DNA of 25,114 nucleotides from an uncultured Gemmiger sp. (GTDB taxonomy: Bacteria > Bacillota > Clostridia > Oscillospirales > Ruminococcaceae), in contig CAUEKL010000006.1 of assembly GCA_959018215.1 (NCBI GenBank), positions 1 through 25,114 on the forward strand, written 5' to 3'. A model generated the notes under the pieces. That model was not told where the DNA came from and made no database searches. It worked only from the letters and a program-made list of their open reading frames with translations. Shown here in pieces: positions 17,052 to 24,443 of this stretch (positions are counted from its first letter, which is position 1; the number at the start of each line of letters is the position of its first letter). The position numbers and the translations under genes were made by a program.

Positions 17052-17792
17052 TTAAATATGCGCGAACGCTTCGCTGTTTGTGCAATACACGATATCGCTT
17101 CGGCCTGCGATCGATTCAAAAAGCCGCTCCAAAGCATACCAACTGGCGTTCCCCTTTTCGTAGTCCATTTCATAACTGTGTGCCCACAGGAACAACAGCA
17201 GATCCTTTTCTCCGGGTTCCTCACGTTTGAAGCGCTCCACCAGCTTCACGGCATTTTTCAGAATAAGCGAGGAGGAAGGCCGAAAGTTCATCGGATCATC
17301 CGGGAACGCAAAGCCGCCGGTGGGAAAGACCACTCTGGCATATTGATACCCCTGCGCCTTCAGATACGCCTGGACAGCCGGCGAGGTTGAACCCTGCGCA
17401 TAGGCGTGCCCCACGACCGTGGTGCCGAAGATTTTTTCCAGCGCGGCCTTGTCCGCATCCACCGATGCGCGCATTTCATCCTCGCTGACAGCCCCCAGCG
17501 GTTCATGCCGGAAGCCATGGGTGGCAATCTCCATTCCCTCATAGACCTGGCACACCTCATCCAGTGGGATCCGGTTGTGCTGCACATAGGAAAATGGCCA
17601 CTTGTGCTTTACGCCTTCGGGGCAATCCTGAAAAGAGAAGGTTCCAAGCCCCTTCACCTCGCCGCGAGTGCCAAACAGGCCGGCATTGAGGTTGAAGGTT
17701 CCTTTGAGCCCGTATTGCCTCATGAGCCGGATCACCCGTTTGTCCTGTTCCAGTCCATCATCAAAGCTGAGCGTGAAATACTTTTTCCCCAT
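17052..17792 (-). CDS. NodB-like polysaccharide deacetylase family protein
   Basis: A 246-residue protein with the NodB fold. LSFDDG gives Asp11 and Asp12, and ATHGFRH gives the metal-binding His92 and His96. A late WAHSYEMD (203-210, His205) could be the catalytic-histidine strand. The usual RxPxG/Y strand motif is replaced by HAYAQGSTSP (129-138), lacking its arginine. Such enzymes remove N- or O-acetyl groups from carbohydrates with a bound metal. No signal peptide or membrane anchor is present, which is unusual for cell-wall deacetylases but fits a cytoplasmic role on imported oligosaccharides. It lies between the SGNH esterase (three bases between stop and the next gene) and the GH2 gene in one operon. 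Confidence 0.87.
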   Translation of the reverse strand: MGKKYFTLSFDDGLEQDKRVIRLMRQYGLKGTFNLNAGLFGTRGEVKGLGTFSFQDCPEGVKHKWPFSYVQHNRIPLDEVCQVYEGMEIATHGFRHEPLGAVSEDEMRASVDADKAALEKIFGTTVVGHAYAQGSTSPAVQAYLKAQGYQYARVVFPTGGFAFPDDPMNFRPSSSLILKNAVKLVERFKREEPGEKDLLLFLWAHSYEMDYEKGNASWYALERLFESIAGRSDIVYCTNSEAFAHI

Positions 17793-17794
17793 GC

Positions 17795-18919
17795 CTACAC
17801 CTCCCCTGTCAGCTTTTGCAAATCATACGCCTGCGCCAGCAGCATTCCTCCGGCCTGATTCGGGTGCAGGTGGTCCCCCTGGTGATAACGCTCGTCGGTG
17901 AACGAAGGATTCTTCTGATCGCGCAGCAGTGCATCCGCATCAAGCACATAATCGAACAGCGCGCTATCTCTGATCCATCCATTGATGCGGACTCTCAGCG
18001 CCTCCATCTCCCGGGTATACCCTTTTTTCACAAAACCGGTGCGGGGCGGAAGAGTCTGGGCAATCACCCGGACACCGGCCTTATGAAGCCGATCCACAAT
18101 ATCGGTTACGGCCGAACAATATTGTTCCAGCGAGATGACCGCCCCTGTCTTTTGGGAATAGTAGGCCACATCATTGACCCCCAACGCAAAAATCACTCCG
18201 CAGAGTTCTGAAAAACGGAGTACATCACGCTCAAAGCGAGACACCCCTTTCTCCCCGTAGGAAGCTCCCATCAGGCCCGGGACATCATAAAGCAGACAAT
18301 TCCCGCCGATTCCGGCGTTCATCAGTGCGTAGTCACCGCCATACGCATCGAACAGACGCCTTTGCAACGGTTTTACCCAGCGGTTCATAGCCGTTATACT
18401 GTCCCCGAACGCCACGATGATTTTGGAAGGCTGACCGGTAAACACCTCGATCTGATCCATCCCGGGAATCGCTTCATAAAGGTTGTACTGTTCCATATAT
18501 CTTTCCCGCCGGGGCGGGGGCAGCTCTCTGTCCGCCGTATGATTTCCCGGGTAGCTTACCGCATTTTCCTCGATCATATTGCTGTCCATGACCTTGGATG
18601 CATAGTAGAGTCTGATTTCCAGCTCTTCCCCCATCGTCACCGGGAGCGTCAACTCATCCGAATAGCAGCTTTCCCCCGCGGGGACCGTGAAAACACGGCT
18701 GCCGTCCCGTGTGACGGTATGCATCTCTCCATGTGCCCACACGGTCAGTCCCCCAATGGTGTAGGGTTTCTTTCCATAGTGGTTGGAGAAGCGGACCCGA
18801 AGTTTCTCGCCCGAAACCTGGGATATCACAGAATACACCACTGTTTTTTTCTTGCCCGCCAAAAAGCCCATCGCAAAGGCAGGGGCCGCGGCTTGATGCC
18901 AAATTGGTGTCCAGTCCAT
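17795..18919 (-). CDS. SGNH/GDSL-family esterase (carbohydrate acetylesterase-like)
   Basis: A 374-residue two-domain protein. Residues about 1-160 form a beta-rich N-terminal module (SGEKLRVRFSNHYG). The SGNH hydrolase follows: nucleophile Ser174 in FGDSIT, block II glycine in NAGIGGN (201-207), Asn249 in ALGVND, and the Asp349/His352 pair in GDHLHPN. The family deacylates sugars, lipids or other esters. In this setting, removal of acetyl groups from pectin- or hemicellulose-derived oligosaccharides is the best inference. No signal peptide is seen, so it is cytoplasmic. AAGGGGG precedes the ATG at 18919. It follows the GH43 gene by 12 bases and overlaps no other gene. Confidence 0.9.
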   Translation of the reverse strand: MDWTPIWHQAAAPAFAMGFLAGKKKTVVYSVISQVSGEKLRVRFSNHYGKKPYTIGGLTVWAHGEMHTVTRDGSRVFTVPAGESCYSDELTLPVTMGEELEIRLYYASKVMDSNMIEENAVSYPGNHTADRELPPPRRERYMEQYNLYEAIPGMDQIEVFTGQPSKIIVAFGDSITAMNRWVKPLQRRLFDAYGGDYALMNAGIGGNCLLYDVPGLMGASYGEKGVSRFERDVLRFSELCGVIFALGVNDVAYYSQKTGAVISLEQYCSAVTDIVDRLHKAGVRVIAQTLPPRTGFVKKGYTREMEALRVRINGWIRDSALFDYVLDADALLRDQKNPSFTDERYHQGDHLHPNQAGGMLLAQAYDLQKLTGEV

Positions 18920-18931
18920 CGTTATCCCCCT

Positions 18932-20395
18932 TTATGCCAACGTAATACTCAAGATGTCAAGCGTTCCCTTTCCCTTATACCGGAAATACAGCGGGCAGGA
19001 ATCAATGGGGCGCCGACTCTCCAACGCCAAACGTCTGGCGTTGAATTTTACTCCGGCGGTTGTCCAGTCGGCTGTCCCGGCAATAGGAATGGATGCTATG
19101 ACAGGGCCTTTTTCCCCAGGTAAGAGTTCCAGCACGCCGCCTGCGCCGCGAACCGTTACAGCAATGTGGGTGCTTTCATTCAGATCAAAATATCGGAAGC
19201 CGGCAATACTGCCATTCTTCATTTTGGAAATATACGCCTTTGGTGCCGACCTCTCGGTCTCTATGGTCACTTCCCGTTCCCCGGGCTCCGGTGGCTCGTA
19301 GTCCGGACCATCCTGGGTGATCTCGGGTCCGCCCATCGGGTTGCGCAGACCAAACGTTCCGGCATGGTGCAGGACGCAGGCAATGTAGGCCGGATAGGTC
19401 CCGATTCCCTTCAAAGGGCCGCCATTCAATCCGCAGCTCGTGGACTCCACCATGCGGATGGTCCCGTCCGCACGGATCTCAATGGGCTCGGCTACCGCCT
19501 GCCGGTTTCGTTTGGCGCCATTGGTCGTTCGGTGGTCAAATATATACCATTGCCCGTGGACACATACCATACCGCCGTGGCTGTTCCCCATCGGATATGC
19601 CGCATTCATGAGCTTTCTTCCCTCCAGACCGATATCGCTTGAGGAATGGATCGGTCCCTTGTGGATAAATCCCTTGTCGGGGAACAGGCTCATCGCGTAA
19701 TTGAGACCGGTGATGTCCGTGGCCGGATAGACCAGATAATACCACTCACCGATGTGACGGATAGAGGGTCCTTCCCAATAGTTCGGCTTCTTGGGATCAA
19801 AATCCGCCGGCATGATGATGGTTGGTTCGCTGATGATGGTCAGCATATCAGAGCTGAGTTCCATCACAAACAGCCCCTTGATCTCGTGGCCGAATTGTCC
19901 ATTGGATTTCTGCCCGCTACCCACGTAGAGAAACACCCGCCCGTCATCATCAACCAGAACGGCTGGGTCAAACATAAACCAATCTTCCGGCTTTGAGCCG
20001 TAGACTCGCCCGTCCGGGAAGTGAACATCGCCCAAATATTGGTATTTCCCCGCAGGTTTGTCACACACAGCGACCGATGTGATCGACGTATTGGCCACCG
20101 AATAGTAAAGGTAGTACCGTCCGTCTGTGCCGCGCACCACATCCGGTGCATAGTAGGACTGGTTCTTTTTATTCCACGGCGTATCTTGCTTTTTAAAGAT
20201 TACGCCTTCATACCGCCAGTCGGAAAGATCGTCTACCGGGGTCGACCAGCATACGTAATCGCCCTCACAGTATTCCTTGGCACCAAAGAGATCATGGCTC
20301 CCATAAATGTACAGCCGCTGACCAAACACTTTCGGTTCAGCGTCCGGGATGTATTCCCAACTGGGAAGATAGGGGTTATAGCATTGCCGTTTCAC
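18932..20395 (-). CDS. GH43 family glycoside hydrolase with C-terminal CBM6-like domain
   Basis: A 487-residue protein without a signal peptide. The GH43 propeller covers about residues 1-330, with catalytic base Asp18 in IPDAEP, pKa-setting Asp143 in MFDPAV and general acid Glu209 in WEGPS; APDVV and NSHGG are further family landmarks. Residues about 374-487 look like a CBM6-type beta-sandwich (ITIETERSAP to LDILSITLA). Likely activity is release of arabinofuranose or xylose; the subfamily is not certain. I chose GTG 20395, since GAAGGAGG lies eight bases upstream and falls inside the longer TTG-initiated reading. It is the first gene of the second leftward operon, 64 bases from the divergent AraC gene. 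Confidence 0.9.
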   Translation of the reverse strand: MKRQCYNPYLPSWEYIPDAEPKVFGQRLYIYGSHDLFGAKEYCEGDYVCWSTPVDDLSDWRYEGVIFKKQDTPWNKKNQSYYAPDVVRGTDGRYYLYYSVANTSITSVAVCDKPAGKYQYLGDVHFPDGRVYGSKPEDWFMFDPAVLVDDDGRVFLYVGSGQKSNGQFGHEIKGLFVMELSSDMLTIISEPTIIMPADFDPKKPNYWEGPSIRHIGEWYYLVYPATDITGLNYAMSLFPDKGFIHKGPIHSSSDIGLEGRKLMNAAYPMGNSHGGMVCVHGQWYIFDHRTTNGAKRNRQAVAEPIEIRADGTIRMVESTSCGLNGGPLKGIGTYPAYIACVLHHAGTFGLRNPMGGPEITQDGPDYEPPEPGEREVTIETERSAPKAYISKMKNGSIAGFRYFDLNESTHIAVTVRGAGGVLELLPGEKGPVIASIPIAGTADWTTAGVKFNARRLALESRRPIDSCPLYFRYKGKGTLDILSITLA

Positions 20396-20408
20396 AGATA
20401 CTTCCTCC

Positions 20409-20437
20409 TTCAAAAATACTCAATTCCATGCTATACT
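20409..20437 (+). promoter_or_regulatory. Promoter of the cupin-AraC regulator in a 64-bp divergent region
   Basis: TTCAAA (20409-20414), a 17-base spacer and an extended -10, TGC followed by TATACT (20432-20437), lie 22 bases before the regulator ATG. The ribosome site of the leftward GH43 gene overlaps this promoter, so both genes are packed into very little control DNA. A clear leftward -35/-10 pair is not seen. Confidence 0.5.
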
Positions 20438-20459
20438 GCCATAAAGGGGGGATGCTCGC

Positions 20460-21482
20460 ATGGAACACCTGTTTTTTGACAGCATTGATGAAATGCGGAA
20501 CCAGACCGGCAGCCATGGTCCGAACTATCTTCGCAACCATACGGCCGAACGGGACTATTTTTCTCCGTTGTCGATCGTAACCAGCATCCAGAAACCTCAG
20601 GAATACTTGTTTTCCAACTATATGGATGCATGGTCCTTTTGCGTTCACACCCCAAACAAACACGAATTCTTTCATGAGACCTACATGCACAAACATAATT
20701 TTTTTGAGCTGATGTATGTGCAGCGGGGCCACGTCCGGGTGATGATCGAAGGGGCCGAGACCACCTATACGCAGGGAAACCTTTGTCTCCTCAATCGAAA
20801 CACTATGCATCGCGAAACAGATATGTCGAACGCGGATATCGTTTACATCGGCATCAATGCCTCTCTGCTGACACAGTGGCCCAAATCATTTCCACCACCC
20901 TTTCAGTACAAAAGCATTCTCAATCAGTTTTTCAGCGACAACCTGTCGGAACGTGCCGCCTATAAAAAGGACTACCTGGACTTCACCCTTTTAGGAGCAG
21001 ATACGATCCCACAGCTCACCCAGGAACTGATTCGTGCTTTCTCGGTCAAGCGGATCGGATATCAGTTTGACGTTTATTCCTCTCTGCTCCGGCTGTTTGC
21101 CGCCCTAGAGAATCCTGACATATACAAAGCAACACACATTTCGCTGAGGCACAGTCAAGAACTGCTGGCGGTGGAACAGGTCAAGAAGCTGATTGAAGCC
21201 CACCACGGGGCTATCCACCGGACCAATCTGGCGGAGGCACTCAACTACTCCTGCGAGCATATATCCCGCATCATCAAGACAAACACCGGATACACACTTA
21301 AAGCGTACTGTCAAAAGGTACAGATGGCCGAGGCGGCGCGGCTTCTGAGAAACACAGAGCTGCCGGTCTGCCAGATCGCGGCATCACTGGGCTATGAGAA
21401 CAGAACGCAATTCTACAAAGTGTTTCAGCGTGAGTATGGTCTCACCCCATTGGAATACCGCCGACATATTGCGGAGGAATGA
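20460..21482 (+). CDS. AraC-family regulator with N-terminal cupin sensor
   Basis: A 340-residue protein. A cupin-like sensor lies near residues 80-120 (HKHNFFELMYVQRGHVRVMI, then a Gly- and Asn-containing turn and TMHRE). The AraC/XylS DNA-binding domain fills the last ~100 residues, with helix-turn-helix units around HRTNLAEALNYSCEHISRII and LPVCQIAASLGYENRTQFYK, ending in YGLTPLEYRRH. Cupin-AraC proteins usually bind a sugar and activate adjacent catabolic genes. A GGGGGG ribosome site precedes the ATG. It is divergent from the GH43-SGNH-NodB-GH2 operon, and its stop lies three bases from that of the convergent symporter, so it probably controls this second arm. Confidence 0.92.
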   Translation: MEHLFFDSIDEMRNQTGSHGPNYLRNHTAERDYFSPLSIVTSIQKPQEYLFSNYMDAWSFCVHTPNKHEFFHETYMHKHNFFELMYVQRGHVRVMIEGAETTYTQGNLCLLNRNTMHRETDMSNADIVYIGINASLLTQWPKSFPPPFQYKSILNQFFSDNLSERAAYKKDYLDFTLLGADTIPQLTQELIRAFSVKRIGYQFDVYSSLLRLFAALENPDIYKATHISLRHSQELLAVEQVKKLIEAHHGAIHRTNLAEALNYSCEHISRIIKTNTGYTLKAYCQKVQMAEAARLLRNTELPVCQIAASLGYENRTQFYKVFQREYGLTPLEYRRHIAEE

Positions 21483-21485
21483 GCC

Positions 21486-22958
21486 TTACCCAGCACTACA
21501 GCGATTCAGGCATTCCCGGATTTTTCGGCGCTCATCGTTCTTGATCGGGTATGCCCGCAGGATCAAAGCCGACAATACACCGAGGATGGCAGGAACAAGG
21601 CCCATGATAACGATAAACCAATTGAGCATGGTCGGGATCTGCGACAGTTCCCCCATGTATTCGGAGGTGACGGGATCAACGTTGTAGCCGATTGCCATGA
21701 GCACAGCGCCAATAATTGCAGCCGAAAGCGCCGCCTGGGCTTTGACAATGAAGCTGCCGACAACCATTGTCAAAGCGGAACGATCCTTGCCGGTTTTATA
21801 AATGTTGTAGTCCATAATCTCCATTTCCACCATGGACTGCGGGACAAAGTCGCTTCCCACCCCCACTGCCATGATGAACAGGGTAATGAAGAACAGCGCA
21901 GGAATATTCGTAAGCAGGCCCGCCATCTGGGTAATAAACAGGACCACCCCGCCGACAGACTGCACAATCAGAAGGAAACAAGTCATTTTGATCGGGTTGT
22001 TCTTAAAGAGTTTCAAGAGCGGACGGCCAATAACTGCACCAAACAGGAGTGGTACGAGCATCATCATGGAAGAAATGCCGTTGAGGACACCATACTGCTC
22101 CATGTCTGTGACGCCGGTGGCCAAATCCGTGCAGAATCCCCATTTTATGTAATACGCAGGTGTGGCAAAAATAAGGGACCAGATAAAACCGGAAAAGACG
22201 CATTTCAAATAGTAGACCACCATCGGCTTGTTCTCTTTGAACAGAAGAAAGAAGTCCTTAAACTTTACCGACTCTGCCTTTTCTTCCTGCACACTGTGCT
22301 TTTCTTTGACAAGGAACCAGCCAATAAGAGAGAGCACCATCGCTGCACCAACAATAACAGTGATCAGGATGGCAAATGAGTCATGATAGTTGCCCACGCG
22401 TTCGTTGACCGCAACCAGCACAGCTGTAAAGGCGGACGTAACAACGCCCAGGATCATGGTCCAAACCCGCGGCCCGATAACCAGCTTGGAACGTTCGTTG
22501 AGATCATTGGTCATCGTTCGGAACAATAGATTATCCTTATAAAAGGATGTTCCCACATCAAACAAAAAGTAGAAAACGACAACCCACACAACAACCAGTA
22601 CGGGCTTGGACACAAACTCGGACGGGAACGAGTAGAGACATACACAGCCAATGCCAGTCAGCAGTATGCTGAGGAGAAAAAAAGGTTTGTACTTTCCGAT
22701 TTTGGTCCGTTTCCCGCGATCCATCAATAATCCCTGAACGGGATCATCCACAGCATCAAAGATCCGCGCAAACAGAAGAAGCGATGTAGCCAAGGTCGCT
22801 CCCATAGCGCCCAGCCCGGCGTAGTCGGTCATATACTGCATAAACATGCTGGACATAAACACGGTACAGAGACCATTTACAGTAGACAGCGCCGTTGCGC
22901 CGAAACAGTCTCGCAGCGTAATTGCGTCCGGATTTTTCACACAGATAGACTTGAGCAT
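21486..22958 (-). CDS. GPH/MelB-family cation:sugar symporter (second copy)
   Basis: A 490-residue hydrophobic protein with about 12 membrane helices. The helix-2 motif ARIFDAVDDP (64-73) gives Asp68 and Asp72, the cation-site aspartates of MelB-like symporters, followed by MDRGKRTKIGKYKPF. A further conserved stretch, PQSMVEMEIMDYNIYKTGKDRSAL, lies in the second half. It is clearly diverged from the first symporter, suggesting different cargo. A longer reading (23 codons) begins upstream, but AAGGGGGATAGTA before ATG 22958 and the helix-1 position favour the shorter form. It reads toward the AraC gene, has no visible terminator, and probably feeds the arm-two enzymes. Confidence 0.9.
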   Translation of the reverse strand: MLKSICVKNPDAITLRDCFGATALSTVNGLCTVFMSSMFMQYMTDYAGLGAMGATLATSLLLFARIFDAVDDPVQGLLMDRGKRTKIGKYKPFFLLSILLTGIGCVCLYSFPSEFVSKPVLVVVWVVVFYFLFDVGTSFYKDNLLFRTMTNDLNERSKLVIGPRVWTMILGVVTSAFTAVLVAVNERVGNYHDSFAILITVIVGAAMVLSLIGWFLVKEKHSVQEEKAESVKFKDFFLLFKENKPMVVYYLKCVFSGFIWSLIFATPAYYIKWGFCTDLATGVTDMEQYGVLNGISSMMMLVPLLFGAVIGRPLLKLFKNNPIKMTCFLLIVQSVGGVVLFITQMAGLLTNIPALFFITLFIMAVGVGSDFVPQSMVEMEIMDYNIYKTGKDRSALTMVVGSFIVKAQAALSAAIIGAVLMAIGYNVDPVTSEYMGELSQIPTMLNWFIVIMGLVPAILGVLSALILRAYPIKNDERRKIRECLNRCSAG

Positions 22959-23281
22959 TACTATCCCCCTTGCCATTTCATCAGTTATTCTCAACCAACA
23001 AAGCCAGAATTCGTGCAATTCCAACAATTCAATGATAGATTATTCCTTTGTATTCCACAATGACAAAAGGTCGCCCTTTTTCAATTTATTGTATCATTTT
23101 GTTTCTTGACGCCGAAGCAAGAAAGAATAATCACATTTTGTTACAACGCGGTATGTACCTTTCACAAAAATGGCGACAGATATCCCTCTTGGCCTTTCAA
23201 AAGCCTTCCGATGGGTACCCCATAAGGTCTGTGACATTATCGGGTGTAATCACAATCGCATCACCAAACCTACAAAAACAC
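22959..23281. other. Long upstream region of the second symporter, no gene seen
   Basis: About 320 bases without a credible reading frame. On the leftward strand an extended -10, TGA then TACAAT, occurs at 23096-23088, about 130 bases before the symporter ATG, with no good -35. A 7-bp inverted repeat, TTTCTTG/CAAGAAA, spans 23102-23124 just upstream of it and could be a regulator site. The leader before the ATG would be long and AT-rich. Confidence 0.45.
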
Positions 23282-23322
23282 AAATCCGAACGCATCTACA
23301 AAAAGTATGCGTTCGGATTTTT
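23282..23322. terminator. Orphan terminator-like hairpin
   Basis: Perfect 14-bp stem (23282-23295 with 23307-23320) around an 11-base loop, with T5 on the rightward side and a weaker T-rich tail on the leftward side. No gene ends here on either strand, so it marks an unseen transcript, a remnant, or a leader structure. Confidence 0.7.
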
Positions 23323-23363
23323 CAGTATGGTGCAAAATTAGCGACCGATCCCCGCGAGGCGAA

Positions 23364-23377
23364 TGCAAGCGCTTGCA
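23364..23377. promoter_or_regulatory. 14-bp perfect palindrome resembling a LacI/CcpA-type operator
   Basis: TGCAAGCGCTTGCA is a perfect palindrome with a central CG and the TG..CA ends of catabolite-responsive (cre-like) or LacI-family operators. No promoter is recognisable beside it and no LacI-family gene is in the window, so function is uncertain. Confidence 0.35.
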
Positions 23378-23379
23378 CG

Positions 23380-23850
23380 ACACATGAGCCCGCCCCGAAG
23401 GGGATGGTACAGCCCCCTTTCCGGCCAATCAGGCTGTGGAGGGACTTGCGCTCTAAAATGGTCCACTGCACCGTTTTTGCCCGCCGGTACGCAAGGCGGC
23501 GGGGCCCTACAGGTTGCGGTGCCCGCATCGGCCGGCGCCCCTTGGGACGGGGCTTGTCCTCTGCGACCGCTGCCCCTGCTCCGGCTCCCTGTTTCCGCCG
23601 CAGGCGGCGGTCGCCTCCGCAGCTGTTCTCGTCCTCCGATGGTGCACCAGCTCTACTTTCTGGATTATAGCAATAAAAAAAGAGCCTTACGTTTTCCGTA
23701 AGGCTGCGTAGCGGCAACATCTCTACCCCCGGCACGCTCTGCTCCCTTTCCCATTCCCCGGGGACTCTCCCGCGGGCTAACCAACAGTCCACTGGACTGT
23801 TGGTTCCGGCACTGCGGTGCCGTCGCCCTGTTCGAGTCCTCCGAGCGTGC
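23380..23850. repeat. GC-rich intergenic region packed with palindromes (probable dispersed intergenic repeat)
   Basis: No convincing gene. Structures seen: CCGCCG/CGGCGG at 23595-23610; a hairpin with a leftward T7 tail at 23675-23705; CCCCGGGG near 23757; a 13-bp perfect inverted repeat with a one-base centre at 23779-23805; and CGGCAC/GTGCCG near 23807-23822. I associate this arrangement with the dispersed palindromic intergenic repeats of Faecalibacterium-like genomes, from memory and not by comparison. On minus, 23850-23675 could be a discrete structured transcript bounded by two hairpins. Confidence 0.5.
23675..23705 (-). terminator. Leftward intrinsic terminator in the palindrome region
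   Basis: Stem AGCCTTACG (23683-23691) with CGTAAGGCT (23697-23705) and a five-base loop. Read leftward it is followed closely by seven U (23681-23675). It has no coding gene upstream on that strand except the tRNA-Lys remnant and XRE gene beyond another terminator. Confidence 0.75.
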
Positions 23851-23852
23851 AA

Positions 23853-23901
23853 CCAAAATAAAAGCCCTACGGCGGGACACGCCGTAGGGGCTTTATTTTG
23901 G
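23853..23901 (-). terminator. Long hairpin terminator directly after the tRNA-Lys remnant
   Basis: A stem of about 20 bp with two single-base bulges (23853-23874 with 23880-23901) and a five-base loop, with a T-rich descending arm on the minus strand. It begins at the CCA end of the tRNA-Lys sequence, as expected for a tRNA terminator. Confidence 0.75.
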
Positions 23902-23967
23902 TGCACCATCGGGGACTCGAACCCAGGACCCACTGATTAAGAGTCAGTTGCTCTCGCAGCTGGGCCT
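23899..23967 (-). tRNA. tRNA-Lys(CTT) remnant: intact 3' half, abnormal 5' half (probable pseudo-tRNA)
   Basis: Read leftward, the anticodon arm is perfect (ACTGA / loop CTCTTAA / TCAGT, anticodon CTT at 23941-23939). A GGGTC variable loop, a T arm with TTCGAGT loop (one U-C mismatch in the stem), the 3' acceptor strand ATGGTGC and an encoded CCA (23901-23899) follow. GAGC and an AGCTGCGA D loop are also recognisable. The 5' D strand GCCC pairs imperfectly, and the seven bases before it do not pair with the acceptor strand (GCACCAT would be needed). The XRE gene reads into this sequence and stops in its anticodon loop. A functional tRNA is unlikely; a recombination endpoint is the better reading. 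Confidence 0.6.
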
Positions 23968-24443
23968 AAGCAGTGGTTAACAACGTGGGTGCGGATTTTC
24001 CAATCGAAGTAATCCTCTTGAGTTATTGCTCCAGCCTCAAGGAGTGATTTTTCGGTGCGCCAGTCTCTAAGAAAATTTTGGACGGCTTCATCATGTATTA
24101 CAATGACTACGTAGCCTTTTTCTGTCCGGTTGCAAGATTGTGACCAATTATCTTTGTTTAAAAGGGATAATTCAATAAGGTTGGTATCGCCCTGATCTAA
24201 CCAAAGCAGATTGTGAAGCAATGCCTGCAGCGTTTCATCCGCTTCCAAGAAAAGCATTTCTTCCGGCACGTTCAAAGCATGAGCTATTTTATTGAGTTGG
24301 TCACGTTTGGGGGTTCGATACGCCATCTCATACTGGGCGATGCGATTTGCCCCATTCTTTCGCAGCCCAATCCGCTCGCCCAATTCTCGTTGAGTCATGT
24401 GTCGGTGTCGACGAATTTGACGAATTTTTTTCCCGATCTTCAT
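23937..24443 (-). CDS. XRE-type helix-turn-helix protein whose C-terminus runs into the tRNA remnant
   Basis: A 168-residue protein. Residues about 3-62 are a lambda-repressor-like HTH domain: IRQIRRHRHMTQRELGERIG, then RIAQYEMAYRTPKRDQLNKIAHALNV. The rest (about 63-150) is a soluble domain I do not recognise, with EEMLFLEADETLQALLHNLL and a charged segment ending in EDYFDWKI. The last ~20 residues (from RTHVV) are encoded by sequence entering the tRNA-Lys remnant, and the stop codon lies in its anticodon loop, so the native C-terminus may have been lost. GAGGGG lies 11 bases before the ATG, a rather long spacing. Base composition is visibly AT-richer than the sugar genes. DNA binding is likely; target and role are unknown. 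Confidence 0.8.
   Translation of the reverse strand: MKIGKKIRQIRRHRHMTQRELGERIGLRKNGANRIAQYEMAYRTPKRDQLNKIAHALNVPEEMLFLEADETLQALLHNLLWLDQGDTNLIELSLLNKDNWSQSCNRTEKGYVVIVIHDEAVQNFLRDWRTEKSLLEAGAITQEDYFDWKIRTHVVNHCLGPAARATDS

Noticed and set aside
23825..23854. T-arm-like sequence with TTCGAGT and a TGCAACCA end on plus, suggesting a third tRNA fragment
   Set aside because: The flanking stem bases do not pair and no anticodon arm lies upstream; likely part of the palindromic repeat mirrored around the terminator.
23322..23933. A 203-codon open frame on minus through the palindrome region
   Set aside because: It crosses the tRNA-Lys remnant, two terminators and several palindromes, has low-complexity Arg/Ala/Gly composition and no ribosome site; it is an open frame produced by GC-rich repeats.
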